Positions 1-7,961 of a DNA stretch of 52,838 nucleotides are shown one piece after another. The DNA is from Bradyrhizobium elkanii WSM2783. Lineage in GTDB: Bacteria > Pseudomonadota > Alphaproteobacteria > Rhizobiales > Xanthobacteraceae. The notes under the pieces are model-generated. The model was not told the origin of the DNA and made no database searches. It worked only from the letters and a program-made list of their open reading frames with translations. Position 1 is the first letter of the stretch; each line of letters starts with the position of its first letter. Position numbers and translations under genes: made by a program. The DNA is taken from assembly GCF_000472865.1 (NCBI RefSeq), contig NZ_AXAP01000060.1:1-52838 (forward strand), read 5' to 3'.

Positions 1-174
1 GCCGGCAAGGCACAGTACCAGGCCCGCTCGATCTGCGAATGCATCCATGCCCGCTGGCGCAACTGGGACCTCAGGCAATTGACGGTGCGCGGCATCGAAA
101 AGGTCCGAGCCGTCGTGCTCTGGTACGCCCTCACCAACAACATCCTGCAGGGACATCGCCTCGCCAACCCATAG
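1..174 (+). CDS. Transposase, C-terminal fragment (IS1182-like DDE family, partial at window edge)
   Basis: An open frame enters from the left edge and stops at TAG 172-174, giving 57 residues with no start codon in the window. It contains RNWDLRQLTVRGIEKVRAV followed by LWYALTNNIL. This resembles the end of DDE transposases, where a conserved Glu/Arg region and a VRGxxKVRxV...ALxHNL pattern close the catalytic domain. The family assignment (IS1182-like) is from memory of the pattern and is only moderately certain. Positions 175-297, up to the stop of fabI, carry no gene I can recognise and probably include the right end of the element; I could not define its terminal repeat because the left end is outside the window. 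Confidence 0.6.
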   Translation, partial: AGKAQYQARSICECIHARWRNWDLRQLTVRGIEKVRAVVLWYALTNNILQGHRLANP

Positions 175-297
175 CTGCGCCAAACCATAGCGGCGCGCAA
201 ATCCCGCCCCGCTCCACCGTCGAGGTCTTCAACATCCGCTACTTCGGATGCCGTCTACCCGAAAACCGAATTGGTTCTCAGGCTCTACGATTTCGAG

Positions 298-1110
298 CTA
301 CTCCGCCTTCAGGTCTTCCGGCCGCGGCATCGAGATCACGTTGTAGCCGGAATCGACGTAATGGATTTCGCCGGTGACGCCGCCGGAGAGATCGGACAGC
401 AGATAGAGCGCGGAACCGCCGAGCTCATCAAGCGTGACGCCGCGGCCGAGCGGCGAATGCTTCTGCTGGAACGCGAACATCGCACGCGCATCGCCGATGC
501 CCGAGCCGGCGAGCGTGCGCACCGGACCCGCTGAAATCGCGTTGATGCGGATGGCGCGGGAGCCGAAATCGGCGGCGAGATAGCGCACCGAGGCTTCCAG
601 CGCCGCCTTCGCGACCCCCATCACGTTGTAATTGGGCATCACGCGCATCGAGCCGCCGAAGGTCAGCGTAATCATGGCGCCGCCGGTTTCCGGCATCAGC
701 TCGGCTGCGCGCTTGGCCAGTTCGGTGAAGGAGAAGCAGGAGATCAGCATGGTGCGCGAGAAGTTCTCGCGCGTAGTGTCCGCATAGCGGCCCTTCAGCT
801 CGTTCTTGTCGGAGAAGGCGACGGCATGGACGAGGAAATCGAGCTGACCCCATTGCTCGCGCAAGGCTGCGAACACCGCATCGACGCTGGCGAGATCCTC
901 GACATCGCAGGGCAGCACCGTGTCGACGCCGAGCGACTGCGCCAGCGGCTTGACGCGCTTGCCGAGCGCCTCGCCCTGATAGGTGAAGGCGAGCTCGGCG
1001 CCCTGCGCATGGAGCGTCCTGGCAATGCCCCAGGCGATCGAATGATCATTGGCGACGCCCATGATCAGTCCGCGCTTGCCTTTCATCAGGTCCTGCATCG
1101 TGCTCACCAC
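298..1110 (-). CDS. fabI: Enoyl-ACP reductase (NADH) FabI, with Phe and Ala at two active-site positions
   Basis: Reduces trans-2-enoyl-ACP in the last step of each fatty-acid elongation cycle, in the cytoplasm. The 270-residue protein has the SDR Rossmann start (GLIMGVANDHSIAWGIA, about 14-30) and the FabI Tyr-x6-Lys pair Y161/K168 in NYNVMGVAKAALEA. By offset from E. coli FabI (Y156/K163), F151 occupies the E. coli Tyr146 place, as Phe149 does in InhA, and A98 (HAVAF) occupies the Gly93 place. The start used is GTG 1110; a second GTG (1107) and an ATG (1098) follow in frame and cannot be excluded. It lies last in fabA-fabB-fabI, separated from fabB by a repeat element, so it may be co-transcribed with fabAB. 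Other FabI paralogues are common in rhizobia, so this may not be the only enoyl reductase. Confidence 0.93.
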   Translation of the reverse strand: MVSTMQDLMKGKRGLIMGVANDHSIAWGIARTLHAQGAELAFTYQGEALGKRVKPLAQSLGVDTVLPCDVEDLASVDAVFAALREQWGQLDFLVHAVAFSDKNELKGRYADTTRENFSRTMLISCFSFTELAKRAAELMPETGGAMITLTFGGSMRVMPNYNVMGVAKAALEASVRYLAADFGSRAIRINAISAGPVRTLAGSGIGDARAMFAFQQKHSPLGRGVTLDELGGSALYLLSDLSGGVTGEIHYVDSGYNVISMPRPEDLKAE

Positions 1111-1120
1111 TCTCTTTCTT

Positions 1121-1209
1121 CGTCATGCCCGGGCCTGTCCCGGGCGTCCACGCGCTTTCGGCGCCTATGGCAAAGACGTGGATGGCCGGGACGAAGCCCG
1201 GCCATGACG
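1121..1209. repeat. Interspersed palindromic repeat between fabB and fabI
   Basis: The outer arms CGTCATGCCCGGGC (1121-1134) and GCCCGGCCATGACG (1196-1209) are inverted copies with one mismatch. Inner C/G-rich arms pair as well. It resembles the CGTCATTCCGGG element at 48143-48283 and is of the type scattered through Bradyrhizobium genomes. It occupies most of the fabB-fabI gap and could form a hairpin in the operon mRNA. Confidence 0.7.
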
Positions 1210-1239
1210 GTGAATCAGCCAGTCAACTGGCTAACAATC

Positions 1240-2463
1240 TCACGCATCCAGCCGCTTGAACACCAGCGTCGCGTTGGTGCCGCCGAAGCCGAACGAATTC
1301 GACAACACGGTGCCGAGCTTCGCATTGTCGATGCGCTTGCGCACGATCGGCATGTCGGCGAACACAGGGTCGAGCTCGGTGATATGCGCGCTCTCGCAGA
1401 TGAAGCCGTTGTTCATCATCAGAAGCGAATAGATCGCCTCCTGCACGCCGGTGGCGCCCAGTGAGTGGCCGGTCAGCGCCTTGGTCGCCGAGATTGGCGG
1501 GCATTTCTCGCCGGTGCCGAACACCTTGCGGATCGCCTCGATTTCCGGCGGATCGCCGGCAGGCGTCGAGGTCGCGTGCGGATTGATGTAATCGATCGGA
1601 GTATTCACCGTCGACAGCGCCATGCGCATGCAGCGCTCGGCGCCTTCGCCCGAGGGCGCCACCATGTCGTAGCCATCGGAGGTCGCGCCATAGCCGACGA
1701 TCTCGGCATAGATGCGTGCACCGCGCGCCTTGGCGTGCTCCAGCTCTTCCAGCACCACGACGCCGGCGCCGCCGGCGATGACGAAACCGTCGCGGTTGAT
1801 GTCGTAGGGGCGAGAGGCGGTGGCCGGCGTATCGTTATATTTCGACGACATGGCGCCCATGGCGTCAAACAGCACCGACAGCGTCCAGTCGAGTTCCTCG
1901 CAGCCGCCGGCGAAGATCACGTCCTGCTTGCCCATCTGGATGATCTCGGAGGCATTGCCGATGCAGTGGTTAGACGTCGCGCAGGCCGAGGAGATCGAAT
2001 AGTTCACGCCCTTGATCTTGAACCAGGTCGCAAGCGTTGCGGAAGCGGTCGACGACATGCCCTTGGGAACCGCGAACGGACCGACCCGCTTCGGGCCCTT
2101 GGTGCGCGCGATGTCGGCGGCCTCGACGAGGGTCCGCGTCGACGGCCCGCCCGAACCCATGATGATTCCGGTGCGCTCGTTGGAGACTTCGTCCGCCTCG
2201 AGCCCGGCATCGCGGATCGCCTGCTCCATCGCCACGTGATTCCATGCCGCACCGTCGGCCAGAAACCGCATCGCGCGGCGATCGATCACCTCAGCCGGCT
2301 TGAGCGTCGGCGCGCCTTGCACCTGCGAACGGAAGCCGAGGTCGGCGTATTTCTCCGCTCGGGAAATCCCGGACTTCGCCTCGTGAAGGCTCGCAAGCAC
2401 TTCCTGGGTGTTGTTTCCGATGGACGAGACAATGCCCATCCCGGTGATGACAACCCGCCTCAT
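1240..2463 (-). CDS. fabB: Beta-ketoacyl-ACP synthase I FabB
   Basis: Condenses malonyl-ACP with acyl-ACP and is the elongation enzyme needed for unsaturated fatty acids. The 407 residues match the family length. The thiolase-fold catalytic set is present: Cys161 (SISSACATSNHC), His296 (NPHATSTPAGD), Lys328 and His333 (SATKALTGHSLGA), aligning with E. coli C163/H298/K328/H333. ATG at 2463 is the natural start (MRRVVITGMG). It lies 43 bp downstream of fabA on the same strand, the usual FabA-FabB pairing that makes the cis double bond and elongates past it. Confidence 0.96.
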   Translation of the reverse strand: MRRVVITGMGIVSSIGNNTQEVLASLHEAKSGISRAEKYADLGFRSQVQGAPTLKPAEVIDRRAMRFLADGAAWNHVAMEQAIRDAGLEADEVSNERTGIIMGSGGPSTRTLVEAADIARTKGPKRVGPFAVPKGMSSTASATLATWFKIKGVNYSISSACATSNHCIGNASEIIQMGKQDVIFAGGCEELDWTLSVLFDAMGAMSSKYNDTPATASRPYDINRDGFVIAGGAGVVVLEELEHAKARGARIYAEIVGYGATSDGYDMVAPSGEGAERCMRMALSTVNTPIDYINPHATSTPAGDPPEIEAIRKVFGTGEKCPPISATKALTGHSLGATGVQEAIYSLLMMNNGFICESAHITELDPVFADMPIVRKRIDNAKLGTVLSNSFGFGGTNATLVFKRLDA

Positions 2464-2506
2464 GATCGCCTCGCCCTGCCGTTAGTTTTCTGTGCGATGG
2501 TTTCGG

Positions 2507-3028
2507 TCACGCCGGGGCCGTGCCCTGCTTGAACAGCCCAACCTTCAAATCCTTCGCGCGATAAATAATCTCGCCATCCATGGAAAGCCAGCCATCGGCA
2601 ATGCCGAGCACCAGCCTCGAGCGCATCACGCGCTTAATATCTACGTTGTACACAACCTTGCGCACATTCGGCAGAACTTGGCCGCCGAACTTCAGCTCGC
2701 CAAGACCGAGCGCCCGCCCGCGTCCTTCGCCGCCGATCCAGCCGAGGTAAAAGCCGACCATCTGCCACATCGCATCCAGGCCGAGACAGCCGGGCATGAC
2801 GGGATCGTTCTTGAAGTGGCAGCCGAAGAACCAGAGATCCGGTTTCACATCGAGCTCGGCGCGCACCAGTCCCTTGCCGAACTCGCCACCGGTCTCGGAG
2901 ATCTCGCTGATGCGGTCGAACATCAGCATCGGCGGCAACGGCAACTGGGCATTACCGGGACCGAACATCTCGCCCCTGCCGCACGCCAGCAAATCCTCGT
3001 ACTCATAACCGCTGCGCCGTTCCAGCAT
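2507..3028 (-). CDS. fabA: 3-hydroxydecanoyl-ACP dehydratase/isomerase FabA
   Basis: Dehydrates 3-hydroxyacyl-ACP and isomerises trans-2- to cis-3-decenoyl-ACP, the branch point to unsaturated fatty acids. With the start at ATG 3028 (MLERRSGYEYEDLL) the protein has 173 residues, as usual for FabA. The catalytic His71 (GCHFKNDPVMPG) and Asp85 (GLDAMWQ) are present. The frame stays open upstream to 3202, but the longer version adds residues foreign to FabA, and a GAGGAG/AAAGAGG ribosome-binding stretch precedes 3028. First gene of fabA-fabB-fabI and divergent from irr, an arrangement typical of bradyrhizobia. Confidence 0.95.
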   Translation of the reverse strand: MLERRSGYEYEDLLACGRGEMFGPGNAQLPLPPMLMFDRISEISETGGEFGKGLVRAELDVKPDLWFFGCHFKNDPVMPGCLGLDAMWQMVGFYLGWIGGEGRGRALGLGELKFGGQVLPNVRKVVYNVDIKRVMRSRLVLGIADGWLSMDGEIIYRAKDLKVGLFKQGTAPA

Positions 3029-3348
3029 CCTCTTTCCACTCTCCTCAATGTCCCGGTGAAGCGCTCTCGAACGAACCGGACCGTTTCCCCGGCGGGACAA
3101 GATTCCCCGCAACGCGGCGCTACCTTGGGTGCGAACGGCGTCTCTACCGAATTCGCATATGTGGTCCGCGCGCTCTGTAACATAGGCATGAAGGCGCGGC
3201 AAAGTGTCGGAATGGGTTAAATTGCTGCATCCCCAGAGGGTTCCGATCGGACCGACTTGGCCGGCCCCAGTTGCGAGAAACTTGCATCTGAAGGATTTCC
3301 TTCTTATAGTCTTTGAAATATTGCCCGAGTTAGGTGTCTAGAGTGCAT
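3029..3348. other. fabA/irr divergent intergenic region
   Basis: A 320-bp spacer between the two divergent starts, presumably holding both promoters and perhaps regulator sites. I see a sigma70-like promoter for irr (entered separately) but no clear Irr-type ICE motif or other convincing operator. The part next to fabA is G+C-rich and carries an open frame that I read as untranslated leader. Confidence 0.5.
3282..3310 (+). promoter_or_regulatory. Probable sigma70-type promoter of irr
   Basis: TTGCAT (3282-3287) and TATAGT (3305-3310) are separated by 17 bp and lie about 40 bp before the irr ATG. The spacing and the A+T-rich box in a G+C-rich background make this the best housekeeping promoter match in the region. 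No transcript start is known from the sequence. Confidence 0.45.
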
Positions 3349-3837
3349 ATGAGCGACGAAGTTCCGCATGTGAGCGATGACGCTAGTCAGATCGCCCGCG
3401 GCCCCGGTCATCAGCCGGCGCTGACCGGTTGCCCATGGCATGACGTCAATGAAATGCTGCAGGCGGCAGGCCTTCGGCCGACCCGTCAGCGCATGGCGCT
3501 GGGCTGGCTCCTGTTCGGCAAGGGCGCCCGCCATCTGACCGCAGAAATGCTTTACGAGGAGGCGACGCTCGCGAAGGTTCCGGTGTCGCTGGCCACCGTC
3601 TACAACACGCTGAACCAGCTCACCGATGCGGGCCTGCTGCGCCAGGTCAGCGTCGACGGCACCAAGACCTATTTCGACACCAACGTCACCGCGCATCACC
3701 ATTTCTACCTCGAGAACAACCACGAGCTGGTCGACATTCCCGACCCGCATCTGGTGCTCTCCAAGATGCCGGATATCCCTGAAGGCTACGAGATCGCGCG
3801 CATCGACATGGTCGTGCGGCTGCGCAAGAGGCGCTGA
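3349..3837 (+). CDS. irr: Iron response regulator Irr (Fur family, haem-regulated)
   Basis: A global iron/haem regulator of alphaproteobacteria that represses haem synthesis when iron is short and is destabilised by haem. The protein has the haem-regulatory motif GCPWHD near its N-terminus, as in B. japonicum Irr, followed by a Fur-type winged helix (RPTRQRMALGWLL, SLATVYNTLNQL) and a histidine cluster (AHHHFYLEN). ATG 3349 (MSDEVPH) is chosen. A GTG at 3334 would add five residues and cannot be excluded. In B. japonicum the Cys-Pro motif gives haem-dependent turnover; the motif here predicts the same, by inference. Confidence 0.95.
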   Translation: MSDEVPHVSDDASQIARGPGHQPALTGCPWHDVNEMLQAAGLRPTRQRMALGWLLFGKGARHLTAEMLYEEATLAKVPVSLATVYNTLNQLTDAGLLRQVSVDGTKTYFDTNVTAHHHFYLENNHELVDIPDPHLVLSKMPDIPEGYEIARIDMVVRLRKRR

Positions 3838-3842
3838 TCCTT

Positions 3843-3951
3843 GTCGCCCCTGCGAAAGCAGGGGCCCATAACCACAAATCTTCGTTGTTTCCCGCAGCGC
3901 CCTATCGCGAGATCACGCGATACGGGTCCCGGCTCAAGGCCGGGACGACAC
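3843..3951. repeat. Palindromic repeat fragments downstream of irr
   Basis: Positions 3843-3875 form a diverged copy of the arm seen perfectly at 23209-23241: a GTCG start, a CCCCTGC-GAAA-GCAGGGG hairpin and CCCATAACCAC. A second hairpin, GTCCCGGC-TCAAG-GCCGGGAC, ends near 3951. The hairpins lie between the convergent ends of irr and the SH3 gene and may act as transcription end or mRNA stabilising structures. Confidence 0.6.
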
Positions 3952-3967
3952 CGCTAACCTGTCTCGG

Positions 3968-4495
3968 CTAATCCACCTTCTCGTCGGCGTAGACGCCCCA
4001 CAGGCGCTGCTGCTCGATCCAGCCGTCGAAGCCGTTGCCGGTGACGCGGCACCAGCTATTGGCGCATTTCCTCACCTGCGCGATGACGCCGGCCTGCAGC
4101 CGCGCAGCGACCGCGCTCGTCGCATCCGGACGATCGTAGAGCGACGCCAGGTCGTCCTTGTGCTTCATCGTGACGACCGCAGTGCGGCGGCCCGACAGCA
4201 GCGAATGATAGACCCAGCCTTCGGCGCCTTCGGAATCGCGTACCCGGCGCCAGTTCTCGAACTCGGCGGTGATTTCGACCGGCAGGCCGGAGCGGGTATA
4301 GACCCAGGCGACGTCATTGTCCTTGGTCGGGCCGGCGCGGACGTTCACATGATCGGACTTGAGGCTGACGTAACGGGGTATCGGCAGGCCGCTGGTGGTC
4401 GGACTTGCATCCTTGGCCGAATGTCCTGGAGATACCGAGGTGCCGAGCATGCACCCCACCAGCATCGCCAACCAACTCAACCGCCCCAACGCCAT
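3968..4495 (-). CDS. Exported SH3-domain protein
   Basis: A 175-residue protein starting at ATG 4495 with an AGGAG ribosome-binding site. The N-terminus is a signal sequence; LVGC at residues 12-15 could be a lipobox, otherwise cleavage near GHSA is likely. Two bacterial SH3 (SH3_3-type) domains follow: the first includes SDHVNVRAGPTKD and WVYHSLLSGRR, the second RLQAGVIAQVRKC to GWIEQQRLWGVY with two nearby cysteines. Such domains usually bind cell-wall peptides or proteins in the periplasm; the ligand here is unknown. The gene is divergent from the dehydrogenase at 4825. The frame is open further upstream, but that part lacks protein-like features. Confidence 0.8.
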   Translation of the reverse strand: MALGRLSWLAMLVGCMLGTSVSPGHSAKDASPTTSGLPIPRYVSLKSDHVNVRAGPTKDNDVAWVYTRSGLPVEITAEFENWRRVRDSEGAEGWVYHSLLSGRRTAVVTMKHKDDLASLYDRPDATSAVAARLQAGVIAQVRKCANSWCRVTGNGFDGWIEQQRLWGVYADEKVD

Positions 4496-4824
4496 CAACT
4501 CGTCTCCTACTGAGAACGCCAACTCAAGTTCTGCGAGTTGAACCGGTGAACGCCCAGAACCCCAGACCCTTGCGCCGCGCGTCGATGCCCCAGCCCGTCT
4601 TGCCGAGGGGTTCTTGTGTTGGCCCGGTCTTCTGCTAGAGAGGACGGAACGTTGAGAACCAGAACGCCCGACTTTTCCTTGGAAACCCGAGGCAATCATC
4701 GGGGAACCCAGGGAAACGTGAAGGAAACGCCGGGACCGCGCAGCAACCGCAGTTTCGAACAACCGGGTTAATGAGGCCTGAACGGCGAAGCCTTTGACGG
4801 GCTGAAGCCTCATGAGAGCAGGAC
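4496..4824. other. Divergent intergenic region with possible structured leader
   Basis: A 329-bp spacer between the SH3 gene and the dehydrogenase. Just before the dehydrogenase start, ATGAGGC (4771-4777) can pair with GCCTCAT (4807-4813), ending 11 nt before the ATG, so the leader may fold near the ribosome-binding site. The rest contains no gene, and I recognise no riboswitch class in it. Confidence 0.35.
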
Positions 4825-5826
4825 ATGTCGGTTAAGAAGAAGCCTCTCGTCGTCGTCACCCGCAAGCTGCCGGATTCGATCGAGACCCGGATGCGCGAAT
4901 TGTTCGACGCCAGGCTCAATCTCGACGACACGCCGATGACGTCGGAGCAGCTCGCGGAGGCCGTGCGCACCGCTGACGTGCTGGTACCGACCGTCACCGA
5001 CCTGATCCGCGAGGACGTTCTCAACCAGAACGAAACCAAGCTGCGGCTGATCGCCAATTTCGGCAATGGCGTCGACAATATCGACGTCACGGCGGCGCAC
5101 GCGCGCGGCATCACCGTGACCAACACGCCGAAGGTGCTGACCGAAGATACCGCCGACATGACCATGGCGCTGATCCTCGCGGTGCCGCGACGGATGATCG
5201 AAGGCGCCTCGATCCTGACCGAAGGCAAGCACTGGCCGGGCTGGTCGCCGACCTGGATGCTCGGCCATCGCATCGGCGGAAAACGGCTCGGCATCATCGG
5301 CATGGGCCGCATCGGCCAGGCGGTCGCGCGCCGCGCCCGCGCCTTTGGCCTGCAGATCCATTATCACAACCGTCGTCCGGTGGCGCCGCGCATCGCCGAC
5401 GAGCTTGGCGCCACCTATTGGGAAAGCCTCGACCAGATGCTGGCGCGGATGGACATCCTCTCGGTGAACTGTCCGCATACGCCTGCGACCTTCCACCTGC
5501 TTTCCGCGCGGCGGCTGAAGCTGATCCGCAAGGAGGCCTATATCGTCAACACCGCGCGCGGCGAGGTGATCGACGAGGACACGCTGGTCAAGCTGATCGA
5601 AGCCGGAGAGATCGGCGGCGCCGGCCTCGACGTCTATGAGCACGAGCCTGCGGTCAATCCGAAGCTGGTGCGGCTCGCCAAGGCGGGCAAGGTGACGCTG
5701 CTGCCGCATATGGGCTCGGCCACCATCGAGGGCCGCGTCGAGATGGGCGAGAAGGTGATCATCAACATCCGCACCTTCCTCGACAACCACAAGCCGCCGG
5801 ATCGCGTGCTGCCGAGCATGTTGTAG
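4825..5826 (+). CDS. D-2-hydroxyacid dehydrogenase (D-glycerate dehydrogenase / glyoxylate-hydroxypyruvate reductase type)
   Basis: NAD(P)H-dependent interconversion of 2-oxo and D-2-hydroxy acids, most likely hydroxypyruvate/glyoxylate with D-glycerate/glycolate. The 333 residues have a catalytic domain with NFGNGVDNIDV, a Rossmann site LGIIGMGRIGQAVARRA, the catalytic Arg in NTARGEVIDE, the Glu in DVYEHEP and the His in LLPHMGSAT, which is the full Arg-Glu-His set of the D-2-hydroxyacid dehydrogenase family. ATG 4825 follows an AGCAGGAC ribosome-binding stretch. The substrate cannot be fixed from sequence. Confidence 0.88.
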   Translation: MSVKKKPLVVVTRKLPDSIETRMRELFDARLNLDDTPMTSEQLAEAVRTADVLVPTVTDLIREDVLNQNETKLRLIANFGNGVDNIDVTAAHARGITVTNTPKVLTEDTADMTMALILAVPRRMIEGASILTEGKHWPGWSPTWMLGHRIGGKRLGIIGMGRIGQAVARRARAFGLQIHYHNRRPVAPRIADELGATYWESLDQMLARMDILSVNCPHTPATFHLLSARRLKLIRKEAYIVNTARGEVIDEDTLVKLIEAGEIGGAGLDVYEHEPAVNPKLVRLAKAGKVTLLPHMGSATIEGRVEMGEKVIINIRTFLDNHKPPDRVLPSML

Positions 5827-5861
5827 CCACCACCTCGGTGTCGTACCCGCGAAGCGGACCT

Positions 5862-5922
5862 GTAGCCCGGATGGAGCCATCGGGCGCGCCTTCGCGCGAC
5901 CCGCTGGCTCCATCCGGGCTAC
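5862..5922. repeat. Palindromic repeat (GTAGCCCGGATGGAGC type)
   Basis: A perfect 18-bp inverted repeat: GTAGCCCGGATGGAGCCA (5862-5879) and its complement (5905-5922), with an inner CGGGCGCGC/GCGCGACCCG stem. This is a well-known interspersed element type in Bradyrhizobium. It lies between two convergent genes and contains the stop codon of the LysR gene (5919-5921), so it can also act as a transcription end for both. Confidence 0.8.
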
Positions 5923-6836
5923 GGGACCTTCCTCCGCCGTTCCCGCTTGCGCCACTCCGCAACGAACGCCACGAAGGCGGCGAGCGCGGGCGGCGTTTGG
6001 CGGCGGCTCGGATAATAGAGAAACGGGCCCGGGAACGGCGCGCACCAATCGTCGAGCACGCTGACCAGCGCGCCGGATTTGACGCCGTAGCGCACATATC
6101 CCTCGAACGTGGCCCAATATCCGACGCCGTCATGGACGGCGCGCAGCGCAAGCCCGAGATAGGTTGCGATCAGCTTGGCCGGCGGCGACACCTTGACGAC
6201 GCGTCCTGCTTTTTCGAACTCCCAATCGTACATCGCGCCGCTGCCGAAGCGGGTGCGGATACAGGGATGGTCGAGCAGATCCTTTGGCTGCGTCGGCCGG
6301 CCATGCTGCGCGACATAGTCGCGCGAGGCCACGACTGCGTAGCGTTGCGGCGGCCCAAGCGATACCGCGATCATGTCCTGCGCGAGATGCTCGCCATAGC
6401 GCACGCCGGCATCGAACCCTTCCGCGACGATGTCGACGAACGCGCTCTCGGCGATGATCTCCAGATCGACTTGCGGATGTTTTGCCAGGAACGGCGCCAC
6501 CATCGGCGCCAGCACCAGGTCGATGGCCGGCGGCGGCGCATTGATGCGCAGGCGACCTGACGGCACACCGCGTAAGCCGCGCACCTGATCGAGCGCCGCG
6601 CCGACGTCGCGCATCGCAGGGCCCACGCGCGCAAGCAACAATTCGCCGGCCTCGGTCAGCGCCACGCTGCGCGTGGTGCGGTTCATCAGGCGCACGCCGA
6701 GCCGCTCCTCCATGTCGCGCAGCCGCTGGCTGAGACTGGAGACCGAGACGCGCTGCTCCAGCGCCGCGCGCCGAAAATTCTGCGTGCGGGCCACAGCGAG
6801 GAAGGCTTTGAGGTCGCGAAGGTCGAAATCCTGCAT
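5919..6836 (-). CDS. LysR-family transcriptional regulator
   Basis: A 305-residue regulator with an N-terminal winged helix (DLRDLKAFLAVARTQNFRRA, then VSVSSLSQRLRDMEERLGV and NRTTRSVALTEAG, residues 1-65) and a periplasmic-binding-protein-like effector domain behind it. It is transcribed away from the aldo-keto reductase gene at 6957, the usual LysR/target arrangement, so that gene is its likely target. The last codons and the stop lie inside a palindromic repeat, suggesting the repeat insertion set the present C-terminus. The effector is unknown. Confidence 0.92.
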   Translation of the reverse strand: MQDFDLRDLKAFLAVARTQNFRRAALEQRVSVSSLSQRLRDMEERLGVRLMNRTTRSVALTEAGELLLARVGPAMRDVGAALDQVRGLRGVPSGRLRINAPPPAIDLVLAPMVAPFLAKHPQVDLEIIAESAFVDIVAEGFDAGVRYGEHLAQDMIAVSLGPPQRYAVVASRDYVAQHGRPTQPKDLLDHPCIRTRFGSGAMYDWEFEKAGRVVKVSPPAKLIATYLGLALRAVHDGVGYWATFEGYVRYGVKSGALVSVLDDWCAPFPGPFLYYPSRRQTPPALAAFVAFVAEWRKRERRRKVP

Positions 6837-6855
6837 TGTTCGTTATAGTGAACAA
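6836..6855. promoter_or_regulatory. Candidate LysR-type operator
   Basis: TTGTTC (6836-6841) and GAACAA (6850-6855) form a perfect 6-bp inverted repeat with 8 bp between. It overlaps the start codon of the lysR gene and faces the divergent aldo-keto reductase gene, a place suited to autoregulation. The shape is compatible with LysR sites, but binding is inferred only. Confidence 0.4.
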
Positions 6856-6956
6856 GCTATTCTCAATTGTCCAGCTTATCGAAATAATCAACGCGGCGCA
6901 TATCCGCCTCGTCACGCGCGGCATCCATCCGCCGCCCATTTCGAGGAGAAGCTGCC

Positions 6957-7958
6957 ATGGAAAAACGCAAACTCGGCTCAACTGGCCCGGAGGTCTCGGC
7001 CATCGGCCTCGGCTGCATGGGCATGTCGGATTTCTACGGCCCCGCCGACCGCAACGAGAGCATCGCCACGATCCATGCGGCGCTCGATGCCGGAATCACG
7101 CTGCTCGACACCGGCGACTTCTATGGCATAGGCCACAATGAGATGCTGATCGCCGAAGCGCTTGCCGGCCGCAGCCGCGACAATCTGCAGATCTCGGTCA
7201 AGTTCGGCGCGCTGCGCGATCCCAACAGAGGTTTTCTCGGCTACGATAGCCGGCCAGTCGCGGTGAAGAACTTTGCCGCCTATTCGCTGCAGCGGCTCCG
7301 CACCGACCATATCGACATCTATCGGCCGGCGCGGCTCGATCCCAGCGTGCCGATCGAAGAGACCGTCGGCGCGATCGCTGACCTGATCAAGGCCGGGCAC
7401 GTCAGGCATATCGGCCTTTCGGAAGTCGGCTCGGAGACCATCCGCCGCGCGCACGCCGTGCATCCGATCGCCGATCTGCAGATCGAATATTCGCTTGTAG
7501 CGCGCGGCATCGAGGACGACATCCTGAAGACCTGCCGCGAGCTTGGCATCAGCGTTACGGCTTACGGCGTCCTGGCGCGCGGCTTGATCAGCGGCCACTG
7601 GTCGAAAGCGCATTCCGGCCCGCAGGATTTCCGCCTGCTGAGCCCGCGTTTCCAGGCCGGCAATATCGACACCAACCTGGCGTTGGTGGGTTCACTTCGC
7701 GCCATCGCCAAGGACGTCGGCGCATCTCCGGCGCAGGTCGCGATCGCCTGGGTCGCCGCGCAGGGCAAGGATATCGTGCCGCTGGTCGGCGCGCGCCGCC
7801 GCGACCGTCTCACCGAGGCGCTCGGCGCGCTCGAGGTGAAACTGACGGATGCCCATCTTGCCGCGCTGGCAAAAGCCTTCCCGCCCGGCATCGCCGCCGG
7901 CGGCCGCTATCCGGAGGAGCACCTCAGGCACATGGACAGCGAGAAGCGTGCTTCGTGA
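6957..7958 (+). CDS. Aldo-keto reductase lacking the usual catalytic His
   Basis: An NADPH-dependent oxidoreductase of the AKR superfamily, 333 residues. The N-terminus MEKRKLGSTGPEVSAIGLGCMGMS is typical (TIM barrel). Of the tetrad, D51 and Y56 (LLDTGDFYG) and K82 (SVKFG) are present, but where most relatives have QHRVDP this protein has PARLDP, leaving Ala125 in place of His. The cofactor region near the C-terminus (GARRRDRLTEALGAL) is present. ATG 6957 follows GAGGAGAAG. It is divergent from a LysR gene. Ala125 may mark a distinct subfamily or weakened reductase activity. Confidence 0.88.
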   Translation: MEKRKLGSTGPEVSAIGLGCMGMSDFYGPADRNESIATIHAALDAGITLLDTGDFYGIGHNEMLIAEALAGRSRDNLQISVKFGALRDPNRGFLGYDSRPVAVKNFAAYSLQRLRTDHIDIYRPARLDPSVPIEETVGAIADLIKAGHVRHIGLSEVGSETIRRAHAVHPIADLQIEYSLVARGIEDDILKTCRELGISVTAYGVLARGLISGHWSKAHSGPQDFRLLSPRFQAGNIDTNLALVGSLRAIAKDVGASPAQVAIAWVAAQGKDIVPLVGARRRDRLTEALGALEVKLTDAHLAALAKAFPPGIAAGGRYPEEHLRHMDSEKRAS

Positions 7959-7961
7959 CAC

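Noticed and set aside
3029..3202. N-terminal extension of FabA by 58 residues
   Set aside because: The extra residues have no FabA similarity, and a good ribosome-binding site precedes ATG 3028.
4496..4824. Riboswitch in the leader of the dehydrogenase gene
   Set aside because: Only a 7-bp stem near the start could be drawn; no conserved core of a known class was recognised.
4810..6117. Minus-strand open frame of about 435 codons over the dehydrogenase
   Set aside because: Runs antisense through a clear dehydrogenase and across a repeat; no protein motif.
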